Positions 34,327 through 42,837 are shown, numbered from the stretch's first letter. The stretch: 64,000 bases of DNA from an uncultured Ruminococcus sp. (GCA_900315975.1 ONBA01000003.1:1-64000); one strand, 5' to 3'. Numbers and translations: made by a program. Notes: generated by a model not told the origin, from the letters alone.

Positions 34327-35503
34327 CAAAATGCTCCTTTAATGAATCGTATATCTCATCACTGCCCTCGGCAATTATACTGTCGAGTGCTTTCTTGTAT
34401 ATCTCAGTGTTGTAGAGTGGCTCGATATCATAGTCATTCGTGTAGCCAAGCTCTATGATAGTGTCTTTAAGTGTGAGAGTACCCTTCTTGTCAGGGTCGG
34501 GACTCGATACACTGTAGCCGCCGTATACTTCAGTATCTATGAAGTCTTCCTCAATATCTATGTACTTCTTGACATCCTTGACCGTTTTATCGTGGTCGGA
34601 CTGTGTGAAGTGGTATGCCTTGATAAAAGCTCGCTCAAGTGCTGTGTAAGTATTCGGGGAATCGCTGAGTGCCGTTGTTTTTGCGACCTGTCGGCAGCAT
34701 GGCTGATTTTCAAGTGCCTTTTCGTGTGCGCAGTAGTACACGACCTTATATCCCTGTGACTTTGCAAGTGACGCATACGGCGAATACACCGACGCAGCGT
34801 CGATATTGCTGTTGAGAAGTGCCGCATATGCGTCCTTCTGACTGTCAAAATATACGATGTTTACCTTGTCCTTGCCTTCGCCTATTTCAATTCCTGCGTC
34901 CTTCAGAAGTATCTGAAGCTCTGCGTCCTGTACACTGTTCTTTACAGATGCTACATTTCTGCCCTTGAGTACCTCTACTCCCTCTTCGTCCTTCTCAGCA
35001 TATTCCGACTTGATAACATAACCGTGTCCGTTTGTCATCGCTCCGCCGAAAATTGATACGTCGTGTCCCTGACTCTGAAATGTCAGCGTAGGCACTGAGC
35101 CGATAAACGCTGCGTCAAGTTTGTCGGATTCGAGTCCGTTTACAAGCTCTGCTGCACTCGAAAACTGCGTGAGCGTAACATTAAGTCCCTCTTCCTTGAA
35201 GTAGCCTTCCTCCTGCGCAACAAATGCAAGAAGATGTGCTGTTGAGTTGAGGTAACCGATATTTACATCTGACTTTTCCGGCTTGCCTGTTACCGCTTCG
35301 GCATTGTCTCCGCAGCAGTCCGCTGCTGAATCTGAGCAGCAGTCTTTGTCATTGCCTTCGCAGCAGTCCTTTTCATCTGTTGAAACCGCTGCTGTCGTAT
35401 CTGCAACCGATGCGCCTTCGTCTGAGCTTTCGTTGAATGCTCCGCAGCCTGTGAGCAGCGATAACGCTGCAAGTATTGATATTACCTTTGCCTTATTTTT
35501 CAT
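34313..35503 (-). CDS. Sulfonate/nitrate-type binding lipoprotein with Cys-pair linker
   Basis: 396 aa. Lipobox LLTGC (Cys20). Then an acidic linker with three Cys pairs at residues 47-48, 55-56 and 63-64, each preceded by Asp and exactly 8 residues apart. The binding domain (VNIGYLNSTAHLLAFVAQEE, GYFKEEGLNVTLTQFSSAAE) is NMT1/SsuA-like. A fourth Cys pair, NQPCCRQVA, sits in the second lobe. It delivers an organosulfur or similar anion to the permease. ATG 35503 with AAAGGTGAT is preferred over an earlier GTG. The Cys pairs could bind metal or thiols, or act as a cysteine-dependent brake on translation. Confidence 0.88.
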   Translation of the reverse strand: MKNKAKVISILAALSLLTGCGAFNESSDEGASVADTTAAVSTDEKDCCEGNDKDCCSDSAADCCGDNAEAVTGKPEKSDVNIGYLNSTAHLLAFVAQEEGYFKEEGLNVTLTQFSSAAELVNGLESDKLDAAFIGSVPTLTFQSQGHDVSIFGGAMTNGHGYVIKSEYAEKDEEGVEVLKGRNVASVKNSVQDAELQILLKDAGIEIGEGKDKVNIVYFDSQKDAYAALLNSNIDAASVYSPYASLAKSQGYKVVYYCAHEKALENQPCCRQVAKTTALSDSPNTYTALERAFIKAYHFTQSDHDKTVKDVKKYIDIEEDFIDTEVYGGYSVSSPDPDKKGTLTLKDTIIELGYTNDYDIEPLYNTEIYKKALDSIIAEGSDEIYDSLKEHFDDYE

Positions 35504-35549
35504 ATTTATCACCTTTCAAATTATCATTAGTTTACGTACACTGAATGTT

Positions 35550-35600
35550 TCAACAACATCGCATTCGCTCCGAATTAATGATGTATCTGTATTCTTTCAT
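35550..35600 (-). CDS. Leader peptide of the transporter operon, 16 aa, ending RMRCC
   Basis: The frame MKEYRYIINSERMRCC ends CGA TGT TGT TGA, the same Arg-Cys codons as the other two sulfur leaders. GAGAG lies 8 nt before the ATG; an alternative ATG two codons upstream is in frame. It ends 46 nt before the lipoprotein ATG. No intrinsic terminator follows, so control would be on translation initiation or by another mechanism. Confidence 0.6.
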   Translation of the reverse strand: MKEYRYIINSERMRCC

Positions 35601-35626
35601 GTTCATCACTCTCTTTCCATGCACTA

Positions 35627-35682
35627 ATCATACCACACCCATAGGCATTTGTCCAATACGTAAACACGATTAACAGTAATAG
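35627..35682 (-). promoter_or_regulatory. Transporter operon promoter with CTAT box
   Basis: Minus strand: CTATTACT (35675-35682) starts 26 nt upstream of TTGGAC (35651-35656). An 18-nt spacer leads to TATGAT (35627-35632). CGTATTGGAC resembles GGTATTGGAC of the two other TTGGAC promoters. Confidence 0.72.
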
Positions 35683-35696
35683 GTAAAACTTATCAA

Positions 35697-35728
35697 AAGA
35701 ACTCCCGCGATTTCTCACGGGAGTTCTT
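35697..35728. terminator. Terminator of the dockerin/cohesin-like gene
   Basis: Perfect 11-bp stem (AAGAACTCCCG and its complement) over a 10-nt loop. It follows the scaffoldin-like gene leftward and lies just upstream of the transporter operator. T-rich tracts occur on both sides. Confidence 0.75.
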
Positions 35729-35750
35729 GTCTTTTTATTTACAATGTATG

Positions 35751-37763
35751 CTACTTTCCCTTAACAGGCAGGTCAGACTCCTTTATGATTCCAGCATCAA
35801 CATACTGTATCGTTACTGCATCATTGCCGGTTATGCCGTCGCCTTTGTTGTATACGTCTGCGTTTTCCTTCGCCTCTTCTGAGAGCGAATACTTGTCCTT
35901 GTTGCCGAGATACTGCAATATAGCTACTGCATCGGCTATTCCTACTCTGCCGTCAAGATTGACATCGCCACAAATTCCGGAATTCTTTAATTCGCCTGCT
36001 ATTGCTATGTAGCCGTCATAGTAACCCGCAATGTTTTTCAGTGCCGGACACTCCTTAACATCGTCATCATCTGCCTTGAAATTGCAGTTATACCGCTGAT
36101 TGTATATTCCATACATGAATGTATACGCATTCATAAGCTTTCCGTCTTTCTGAAATTCACTGTCAAAAAACATATCCTCAGCATTCTCACTTATCACGTA
36201 GATTATGTCTATAGGATAAACCTCGCCGGACTTTGCGTTATCAGGCACTTTCAGTGTGAATTCCCACATATCGCCGTCTTTTCCGTTGTTATCCAATGAA
36301 AAGGTACTGAAGAATATTCCCTTCATCGAATCTGTTTCCTTGTCAGCACTGCATCTTTCATTCAGTCCGTTTATGGCTTCTCCCTTTTTGGCGGGTGAAC
36401 CGTCAGAATTCTCAACTATACTCAGCCGCTTATCAAATCTTACGTGTATTCCCGTGGCAGAATACTTTTTTTCTGCTCCGCTTATTTTTAGTGTACACTT
36501 TATCGTCTTGCCTGCTATATCAGATGCATCAAACACCTGTCCGTTGTCTGCGCCGTCTACCGTTATCGAAAGCTCAGGCTTTACCGGTGAATCTGAGGTG
36601 ACAAGACTGCGGTCATAATACTGCGAATCCGCAATGTCTGATTCTGCATAACTCTCACCGGTTATAGGTGCGGGCAAGAGTTCAGCTGTTGATGCCGGAG
36701 GTGTGGTTGTAACGGACGGCTGACTTGAATCTGCTACCGCTATATATCCGTCACAGCTTCTGTCCATGTATGAAAGTGCTATACACCGCTTGATATCGCT
36801 TTCAGAAATGTTTATGGGGTTTATCCAGTTCTTGATTCCCTTTGTAAATGTATATGCCTGCATCAGTCCGCCTTCACGGTCAGTATTGTTGTTGAGGAAA
36901 AGGTCGCCGTCCTCGAAATGAACGTCAAACGGGAATACCGTTCCTGCGGCAGTGTCTTCCGGGAGCTTAAAGCTGAATGTGAAATACTCGCCATCTGAAC
37001 CCGTATTTCCGGCTCCTGCTGTACAGAGGAATATACTCTTCATGCCGTTTTTCGGTGCTGAATAGTCAGACTCTGCCATTCCTTTCAGGTCGTTGACTGC
37101 TTCACCAAATTTTCCGAATGTCCTCAGGTCGTCCTTATCAAGAATAAGACGTGCGTCATAGTAGAGGTGTATTCCGGTCGAACTGTATTTACCTGACGCT
37201 CCTTTTACCTTGACGGTGCAGTTATACCTCTTTCCCGCAAAGCTGTCTGAGTCGACTACAATGCCGTTTTCGGTATTTTCAACTTCTATGGTTATCTCCG
37301 GCTTTACAGGTGAAGACTCTATCTCTGCATATGTAAATCCGCCGTATTCACCAAATGTGACCGTCTGCATATCCTTGTATTTTTCAGCGATAAATTCGTC
37401 TATTCCACCGATTCCGCCCGTTGATATATATGATTCATACGCCATTGCAATAGATGCATCAATGGAATCGATACGACCGTCTCTGTTTACATCTGCCGCA
37501 CGTTTCATCGTCTCTGTAAGCTGAGAACTGAACCCGCGTGATGTACTGCTGTAACTTTCAAGAATGAGAGAGCAGTCCATAGCATTTATCTGCCCGTCAT
37601 TATTAACATCGCCCAAAAAAAGACTTTCAGCGGCTGCATTCCGGCTGAAAGATGTTACAGTTCCGGATAATGCCATCGCAGCCGATAATGCTCCTGCAAT
37701 AAATCTACTGAATTTCGTAGTCAGTCCCCCCTTATGACAACACCTTTCGGTTTTGTGCGGCAT
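35751..37763 (-). CDS. Scaffoldin-like protein: dockerin, two cohesin-like domains, dockerin
   Basis: About 670 aa, secreted (FSRFIAGALSAAMALSGTVTS). N-terminal dockerin: DVNNDGQINAMDCSLIL and DVNRDGRIDSIDASIAM, two Ca-binding loops. Two repeated beta-sandwich domains of about 180 residues follow (KPEITIEVENTENGIVVDSD and KPELSITVDGADNGQVFDAS, both ending near DGYIA), similar in pattern to cohesins. The C-terminal dockerin is GDVNLDGRVGIADAVAILQY then a second loop. The start is uncertain: the promoter at 37788-37816 rules out the GTG at 37805. ATG 37763 lies in a MITE-end copy with a weak ribosome site. A strong AAGGGGGG further in has only CTG, ACG or ATT codons after it. Confidence 0.75.
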   Translation of the reverse strand: MPHKTERCCHKGGLTTKFSRFIAGALSAAMALSGTVTSFSRNAAAESLFLGDVNNDGQINAMDCSLILESYSSTSRGFSSQLTETMKRAADVNRDGRIDSIDASIAMAYESYISTGGIGGIDEFIAEKYKDMQTVTFGEYGGFTYAEIESSPVKPEITIEVENTENGIVVDSDSFAGKRYNCTVKVKGASGKYSSTGIHLYYDARLILDKDDLRTFGKFGEAVNDLKGMAESDYSAPKNGMKSIFLCTAGAGNTGSDGEYFTFSFKLPEDTAAGTVFPFDVHFEDGDLFLNNNTDREGGLMQAYTFTKGIKNWINPINISESDIKRCIALSYMDRSCDGYIAVADSSQPSVTTTPPASTAELLPAPITGESYAESDIADSQYYDRSLVTSDSPVKPELSITVDGADNGQVFDASDIAGKTIKCTLKISGAEKKYSATGIHVRFDKRLSIVENSDGSPAKKGEAINGLNERCSADKETDSMKGIFFSTFSLDNNGKDGDMWEFTLKVPDNAKSGEVYPIDIIYVISENAEDMFFDSEFQKDGKLMNAYTFMYGIYNQRYNCNFKADDDDVKECPALKNIAGYYDGYIAIAGELKNSGICGDVNLDGRVGIADAVAILQYLGNKDKYSLSEEAKENADVYNKGDGITGNDAVTIQYVDAGIIKESDLPVKGK

Positions 37764-37774
37764 TGCCTTAAATA
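37751..37774 (-). repeat. Copy of the MITE end at the start of the scaffoldin-like gene
   Basis: Read leftward TTAAGGCAATGCCGCACAAA matches the terminal repeat at 17370 at nearly every position. It supplies the ATG used here as the provisional start codon. Confidence 0.55.
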
Positions 37775-37787
37775 CTTTATTTATTAT

Positions 37788-37816
37788 ATTATACTTATTT
37801 AACACAAAAAATGCAA
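37788..37816 (-). promoter_or_regulatory. Promoter of the scaffoldin-like gene
   Basis: Minus strand: TTGCAT (37811-37816), 17-nt spacer, TATAAT (37788-37793). Transcription should start near 37781. Confidence 0.65.
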
Positions 37817-37878
37817 GCTTACAGGAGACTTTTCGGCGAACTATACAAAGTCAAGCACTTTACTATATGTAAACTAAC

Positions 37879-37907
37879 AAAAAATCGGCAGTTTTTTGAA
37901 ACTGCCG
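37879..37907 (-). terminator. Terminator of the lipid operon
   Basis: CGGCAGTTT pairs with AAACTGCCG over a 4-nt loop; leftward it is followed by ATTTTTTG. It lies just after the last gene of the operon. Confidence 0.85.
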
Positions 37908-37914
37908 TTAATAA

Positions 37915-38541
37915 TTATGTTTTTTTAAACAGTAAACGAAATGTCAACTTACTGAAAAGCAATATCATGCCGCGCAAGTATCTAATCAGCGAAAACGGCT
38001 TCATATAGCCATTTCCCTGTGCATTACCACTGAGTATCCTGCCCTCAAAATATTCATGACCTGTAAGCAGATTATCCATGTCTTTTATCGAATAGCGCCA
38101 ATAGGGACGGTCCAACTTTACACAGCCGCTCAACTCTATACATTTTGCAGTAAACGACATACAATTATCCGATTTGTATATTCTGAAACCTCCCAGTAAC
38201 GGCATCGTCGCCATTGAAAACAGATTGAATATCCGTTTTTCGTCATTTTCACATTCCCGGATATATGCCATAACTTCTGCATATTTTTCTTCACTCACAT
38301 TCAGCTCGAATACCTTCGCACGAAATGAACTGTGTCTGCCAAATGCATAATATTGCCTGTATTCGTGCGTGAATCCGGCTTCAAACGGATAATAGTGATA
38401 CCGCCGTGAAAAGCTTATGAAATCGGTCATTGACGGGTCAAGACTGACTGCGATATGTGTGTAGGGGTAACCTGTTACTTTCCTCGCTATTGAACCTATA
38501 CCTGTATGTGCTTTTATGAGAACTATGTACAGCTTTCTCAT
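37915..38541 (-). CDS. Permuted NlpC/P60 (YiiX-like) hydrolase of the lipid operon
   Basis: 208 aa, no signal peptide. GYPYTHIAVSLDPSMTDFIS provides a His and DNCMSFTAKCIELSG a Cys; this order and spacing recall the circularly permuted papain-like YiiX/LRAT group, some of which act on acyl chains. The C-terminal LIRYLRGMILLFSKLTFRLL is hydrophobic and basic, suggesting membrane attachment. Last of five overlapping genes (ATGA overlap with the phosphatidyltransferase gene). A lipid-linked acyltransferase or hydrolase role fits, but the substrate is unknown. Confidence 0.6.
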   Translation of the reverse strand: MRKLYIVLIKAHTGIGSIARKVTGYPYTHIAVSLDPSMTDFISFSRRYHYYPFEAGFTHEYRQYYAFGRHSSFRAKVFELNVSEEKYAEVMAYIRECENDEKRIFNLFSMATMPLLGGFRIYKSDNCMSFTAKCIELSGCVKLDRPYWRYSIKDMDNLLTGHEYFEGRILSGNAQGNGYMKPFSLIRYLRGMILLFSKLTFRLLFKKT

Positions 38542-39209
38542 TTTTCAAGTCCCTTCAGACGCTTGAAAAGTCCAACTGCCATTCTTATCATTTCATAATA
38601 CATTGGCAGAGTACCCACTATCATGAAAATATCCCCTGCCAGTATCCCTATCCCTGCCACTGTAAATAACGGCGCAGAACCAAATACCATCGCAAGTATG
38701 CAGAATACACAGTACGCGATATGCGCTTCTATGGGTCCAAGACGCGGAAACAGAAACTCATTGAAGTATATGATGTAGTTCATCATCGTTACATTCATTA
38801 CTCCGTACAATGGTGCGGCAAATGCCGCTATTTCAAGATGTGCAAACGGCGAAAGTCCGAACGCAAGTATCAGGAATGTCGATATCAGCACGTCTGAGAT
38901 AAGGTCGAAATATGCTCCTGCCCGCGACGACATTCCCCTCGTTCTTGCTACGTAGCCATCAAGTACATCTGCTGTCATATGTACCCACAGTCCTGCAATC
39001 GTTCCTATGTAAAACAGCGGACTTATCCGTGCAAGAAGAGCAAAAACTATCGCCGCCGCTCCTCCGAAAACTCCTACCGCTGTCACCTGATTCGGTGTCA
39101 TATTCTTGGGTATGTGCTTGCCAAGCAGCTTGTACATCAGCTGCTGATAGCCTGTTTCAAGCTTGCTCGGTATTATCTTTTTTACCGGATTTGTGTACTT
39201 TTCTGCCAT
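38538..39209 (-). CDS. CDP-alcohol phosphatidyltransferase
   Basis: 223 aa with about six membrane helices. The signature DGYVARTRGMSSRAGAYFDLISD fits DGx2ARx8Gx3Dx3D exactly. It joins a CDP-activated lipid to an alcohol (or the reverse) in the membrane. Which headgroup (glycerol phosphate, inositol phosphate, other) cannot be told. One nucleotide separates it from the radical SAM gene. Confidence 0.9.
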   Translation of the reverse strand: MAEKYTNPVKKIIPSKLETGYQQLMYKLLGKHIPKNMTPNQVTAVGVFGGAAAIVFALLARISPLFYIGTIAGLWVHMTADVLDGYVARTRGMSSRAGAYFDLISDVLISTFLILAFGLSPFAHLEIAAFAAPLYGVMNVTMMNYIIYFNEFLFPRLGPIEAHIAYCVFCILAMVFGSAPLFTVAGIGILAGDIFMIVGTLPMYYEMIRMAVGLFKRLKGLEK

Positions 39210-39210
39210 T

Positions 39211-40554
39211 TTATCCTCCGAATCTGAATAGGTTCTTAACCATTGAACCTATAAAATATTTGTAGTCTATAAAGTCGTATATTCCCTGTCTCCATGCTCG
39301 TATAAACAGAAGTATCAACAGTATGTGATAGTGAAAATAATACCCCTTTACCGATAGCTTTGAAGGCTTCGCTACTACGTGAAGATAGTCCCAGTGTGAA
39401 GGGTCATGGGTGATGAGTCTGCCGCGGTACTTCTTTATCTCGGCGGTATTCATCTCAGGTGTGAATATTGATATCGCCGCATGTTTAAGGTCGTGCTTCA
39501 CTACCCATTTCCATATACTGCGAAATTCCTTTGCGGTAAAATCAAGGTCGGTTATGAACATTCCCATCGCATTTATGCCAAGGTCGTTGAGTATCTGCAC
39601 TGCCTTCTCATTCGCGCCCATGTCAGAACGTTTGCTGTAGCGTTCAAGGTAGCTTTCGTCAGCGGCTTCAAGTCCGATAAGTACGTAGTAAAAACCTATA
39701 TCACGCAGTTCCTTCATAAGCTCAGGATGCGCTGAAACAAAATCTGCTCTGCCATAACAAATATAGCGCTTGCGGATATTCCGCTCCCTTATCAGCCGTA
39801 TGAACTCCCTGAGACGCTCCTCTCCAAATAGAAAATCATCGTCGATAAAGTAAATGTTTTCACACCTGATTCCCGCTATCTCGTCAACTACATCGGCTAT
39901 GTCGCGTACAGAGTACTTTCCGCAGTTCATCGCATTCCTGATACAAAAACTGCACCTGTACGGACAGCTGTATGACGCTCTTATATGTGCCGCAGGTTTT
40001 AGTTCGAGGTAACGGTAGCGGTCGGAATGTTCGTAGAAATAAGTCCTGTCCGGACGCGGCAAGGTGTTGATATCGTCAGGCTTTGCCGCGTTTTTTACCC
40101 ATTTACTGCCCCTTTTCCAACATACAGAGTGAATACGCGACGGCGATTTTCCAAGAAGTATGTCTGCTACAGGGGCAGGGTCGAAACCTGTGAATACAAA
40201 GTCGATATAGTCAGTGAAGAAGCGGCTTGCACAGCGCTGTGCGTGAAGTCCGCCTATCATTGCTACCGCTCCGGCTTTCTTCGCCGCCTTTGCGTACTCC
40301 TTCATGAAGCCTTCCTGACGTGTTCTTCCACAGATGTAAACCGCCGACGGTGACAGTTCCTTCAGCCGCTTTATGTACGGTTCATTTTCTACCTGTCCGT
40401 CCCATATATAAGGCTCGAATCCGGCTTTTTCAAGTGCTGTCCACAAGTATTCGAGTTCAAGCGGTTCATTGTCGATTATACCCGCAAAATTGTACTTTGT
40501 ACGCGATATTTCAGGGTGTACAAGAAGTATACGTTTATTCTGTTCCATTTTCAT
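39211..40554 (-). CDS. B12-binding-type radical SAM enzyme of the lipid operon
   Basis: 447 aa. N-terminal Rossmann-like B12-binding-type domain (EYLWTALEKAGFEPYIWDGQ, AVAMIGGLHAQRCASRF). Radical SAM cluster SYSCPYRCSFCIRNA gives CxxxCxxC, followed by ENIYFIDDDFLFGEERLREF and YVLIGLEAADESYLERYSK. The C-terminus has a hydrophobic, likely membrane-associated stretch (YYFHYHILLILLFIRAW). Family members methylate or couple unactivated carbons. In a phospholipid operon an acyl-chain modification is the leading idea. ATG 40554 is one of three close in-frame starts inside the end of the ligase gene. Confidence 0.85.
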   Translation of the reverse strand: MKMEQNKRILLVHPEISRTKYNFAGIIDNEPLELEYLWTALEKAGFEPYIWDGQVENEPYIKRLKELSPSAVYICGRTRQEGFMKEYAKAAKKAGAVAMIGGLHAQRCASRFFTDYIDFVFTGFDPAPVADILLGKSPSRIHSVCWKRGSKWVKNAAKPDDINTLPRPDRTYFYEHSDRYRYLELKPAAHIRASYSCPYRCSFCIRNAMNCGKYSVRDIADVVDEIAGIRCENIYFIDDDFLFGEERLREFIRLIRERNIRKRYICYGRADFVSAHPELMKELRDIGFYYVLIGLEAADESYLERYSKRSDMGANEKAVQILNDLGINAMGMFITDLDFTAKEFRSIWKWVVKHDLKHAAISIFTPEMNTAEIKKYRGRLITHDPSHWDYLHVVAKPSKLSVKGYYFHYHILLILLFIRAWRQGIYDFIDYKYFIGSMVKNLFRFGG

Positions 40555-42181
40555 AATTATCACTTCTCAGTTCAGTATAGGCTATCTTGCCGACAAGTGT
40601 TTTCGGCAGTTCACTCATGAATAACATATCCTTTGGAAGCGCATATGCGGCTATCTCTTTCTTCAGCATTGACATGAGTTCAGTACGCAGTTTTTCAGTA
40701 TCGGTACCCTCAGCAGGAACTACGCACGCTCTCACTTTTTCGCCCTTTATCTTGTCCGGTACTCCAACTACTGCACACATGATAACGTTCTTGTGCGAAT
40801 TGATGACTTCTTCAATATTCTGCGGATATATGTTATATCCGCCGGACACTATCATTCGTTTCAGACGCTGACGGAAATATACGTAGCCTTCGTTGTCCAT
40901 GTAGCCGATATCGCCTGTATGAAGCCATATATAACCGTCACTGCGCTTTTTCAGTGTGTTCGCAGTTTCTTCGGGTTCTTTGTAGTATCCCTTCATGACC
41001 GACGGTCCGCGTATGATTATCTCGCCGGTCTCACCTGCCGGCAGAACCTCACCGTCGCTCCCGATGACCTCGTAAAATGTGTCAGCATAAGGCAGTCCGA
41101 CACTCAGCAGATTATCCGAACCATCAGGCATAAGACAGCTTCCCGTTACGCACTCGGTAAGCCCGTACCCTTCGCGTACACGCGCTTTACAGCCATGTTC
41201 GGCAAGCATCGCATTCAGTTTTTTCTTCGTGGACGGTGCGAGCGAGTCGCCGCCTGATATTATGCATTTCAGGAAGTCAAGCTTCTTGCCGTCGAAATTC
41301 TTGTTCACTATCATTGACTCGTATATCGCAGGCACTCCTGCTATAATGTTAGGACGATACCTGAAAAGCAGTTTGTGGAAGTCCCTCGTCGAGAATTTCG
41401 GCTGTATTACCGCTGTTCCGCCAAGTATCAGGATAGTGTGTATACATACTCCGAGTCCGAACCCGTGAAATACCGGCATTACCGATAACATCCGCATTCC
41501 GGGTTCGAGATTGCCGCAGGCGTCTATGCTGTGTATCGCAAGGGCATTGAAGTTCATATTCGTAAGCATTATTCCCTTCGGTTTACCCGTTGTTCCGCCG
41601 CTGTAGAGTATTGCCGCTGTATCGTCTGCCTTGCCGTGGTGATTAGTTCCGCTCTTTCCGGCTGCACCCGATATGAATTTGCTCCAGTCAGCGGCAGAAG
41701 TCTTCGGCGGCTTATTCTTGTTCGTCAGTGTATAGCCGATTTTAGTCAGCATCGGCATACTTCTGCCTACGCTGACCGTTATTATCTCAAGTCCGCTGCA
41801 CTGCTTTCCCACCTTTTCAAGCTTTCCCGCTATGAGGTCAACTCCGAATATTATACGGCTATCCGTCAGCTTTACAAAGCGCACTATCTCATTCTCCGCC
41901 GACATCGGATGTATCATATTCGCAACTGCTCCGACTTTATTTATAGCGTAAAACAGGTACACCGCTTCCGGAATGTTCGGCAGACAGACTGATACTGAAT
42001 CACCCGGTCTTACTCCTGCTGCCGACAGCGCCTTCGCACATTCCGATATTTTTTCTATCAGCTTATCAAATGTCAGCTTCATTCCGAAATAGTTAAGTGC
42101 ACACATTCCGGAAAATTCCCCTGCCTTCTTTTCAAGCAGGTCGTATAGTGAACATTCGGGGTATTCAAGATGTCTTTTCAT
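40535..42181 (-). CDS. Fatty acyl-CoA/ACP ligase (AMP-forming)
   Basis: 548 aa. AILYSGGTTGKPKGIMLTN is the P loop; GYGLTECVTGSC, TGDIGYMDNEGYVYFRQRLK and MIVSGGYNIYPQNIEEVINS are adenylation motifs; GKIAYTELR carries the C-terminal catalytic Lys. It activates a long or medium acid. ATG 42181 follows GAGGACATTAACC, inside the end of plsC; the open frame extends 13 codons further. It would feed acyl groups to PlsC. Confidence 0.9.
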   Translation of the reverse strand: MKRHLEYPECSLYDLLEKKAGEFSGMCALNYFGMKLTFDKLIEKISECAKALSAAGVRPGDSVSVCLPNIPEAVYLFYAINKVGAVANMIHPMSAENEIVRFVKLTDSRIIFGVDLIAGKLEKVGKQCSGLEIITVSVGRSMPMLTKIGYTLTNKNKPPKTSAADWSKFISGAAGKSGTNHHGKADDTAAILYSGGTTGKPKGIMLTNMNFNALAIHSIDACGNLEPGMRMLSVMPVFHGFGLGVCIHTILILGGTAVIQPKFSTRDFHKLLFRYRPNIIAGVPAIYESMIVNKNFDGKKLDFLKCIISGGDSLAPSTKKKLNAMLAEHGCKARVREGYGLTECVTGSCLMPDGSDNLLSVGLPYADTFYEVIGSDGEVLPAGETGEIIIRGPSVMKGYYKEPEETANTLKKRSDGYIWLHTGDIGYMDNEGYVYFRQRLKRMIVSGGYNIYPQNIEEVINSHKNVIMCAVVGVPDKIKGEKVRACVVPAEGTDTEKLRTELMSMLKKEIAAYALPKDMLFMSELPKTLVGKIAYTELRSDNYENGTE

Positions 42182-42806
42182 GGTTAATGTCCTCATATGG
42201 TGTATAGTGTTTTTTTGCAAACTCTTCCGCAGGCATCGACTGTTTCAGCAGTTCAGCAATTTTTTCGTATAGAAGCTTATTTGTCTGCTCTGCATCTCCG
42301 AGTGCACGGAAAGGCTTACCGTATACTATTTTTGGGCGGTGTTTCGCTAATATTTTGTATTCGCCGGTTATTGCATATGGGACAAGCAAGGCTCCGGTCC
42401 TCTCAGCCATTACCGCTGCCCCGAATTTGAACGGAAGTACAAGCTCATTCGTGTAATTCCTCTTCGCTTCGGGCGATACATTAACAAGTTCACCGCTTTT
42501 CAGTGCCGCTAATGCCGCTTCAAGTGCCGCAGGATTTCTCCTTGCGTGAAGGTCTACCGGAATTGTTCCTGCACTTCTGAAAAATCCGCCAAAGGGTCCG
42601 TCATGAAGTGCCTTTTTAGCAAGAGTACGTACGACCCGCGGAGTCGAAACATCTATCATCAAGGGGTCAAAAGCGTGTTTGTGATTTCCCGCGATGACTG
42701 CCGCACCGTTTGCAGGAATGTTCTCCCTGCCGTATATCCGGGGTCTGTATAAAAGCAGGAAAACTGGCTTTAGTACGGCTCTTGCCGCTTTATAAAATCC
42801 ATACAT
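42165..42806 (-). CDS. plsC: 1-Acylglycerol-3-phosphate acyltransferase
   Basis: 213 aa. The catalytic NHKHAFD matches NHx4D; the second block FFRSAGTIPVDLHARRNP and third NVSPEAKRNYTNELVLPFKF (modified FPEG) follow. One hydrophobic N-terminal segment (VLKPVFLLLYRP). It adds the second acyl chain to make phosphatidic acid. First gene of the operon, with AAAGGAGAA before the ATG and a consensus promoter at 42838-42866. Confidence 0.9.
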   Translation of the reverse strand: MYGFYKAARAVLKPVFLLLYRPRIYGRENIPANGAAVIAGNHKHAFDPLMIDVSTPRVVRTLAKKALHDGPFGGFFRSAGTIPVDLHARRNPAALEAALAALKSGELVNVSPEAKRNYTNELVLPFKFGAAVMAERTGALLVPYAITGEYKILAKHRPKIVYGKPFRALGDAEQTNKLLYEKIAELLKQSMPAEEFAKKHYTPYEDINHEKTS

Positions 42807-42837
42807 TTCTGCATTTCTCCTTTGTCACACAATATAT

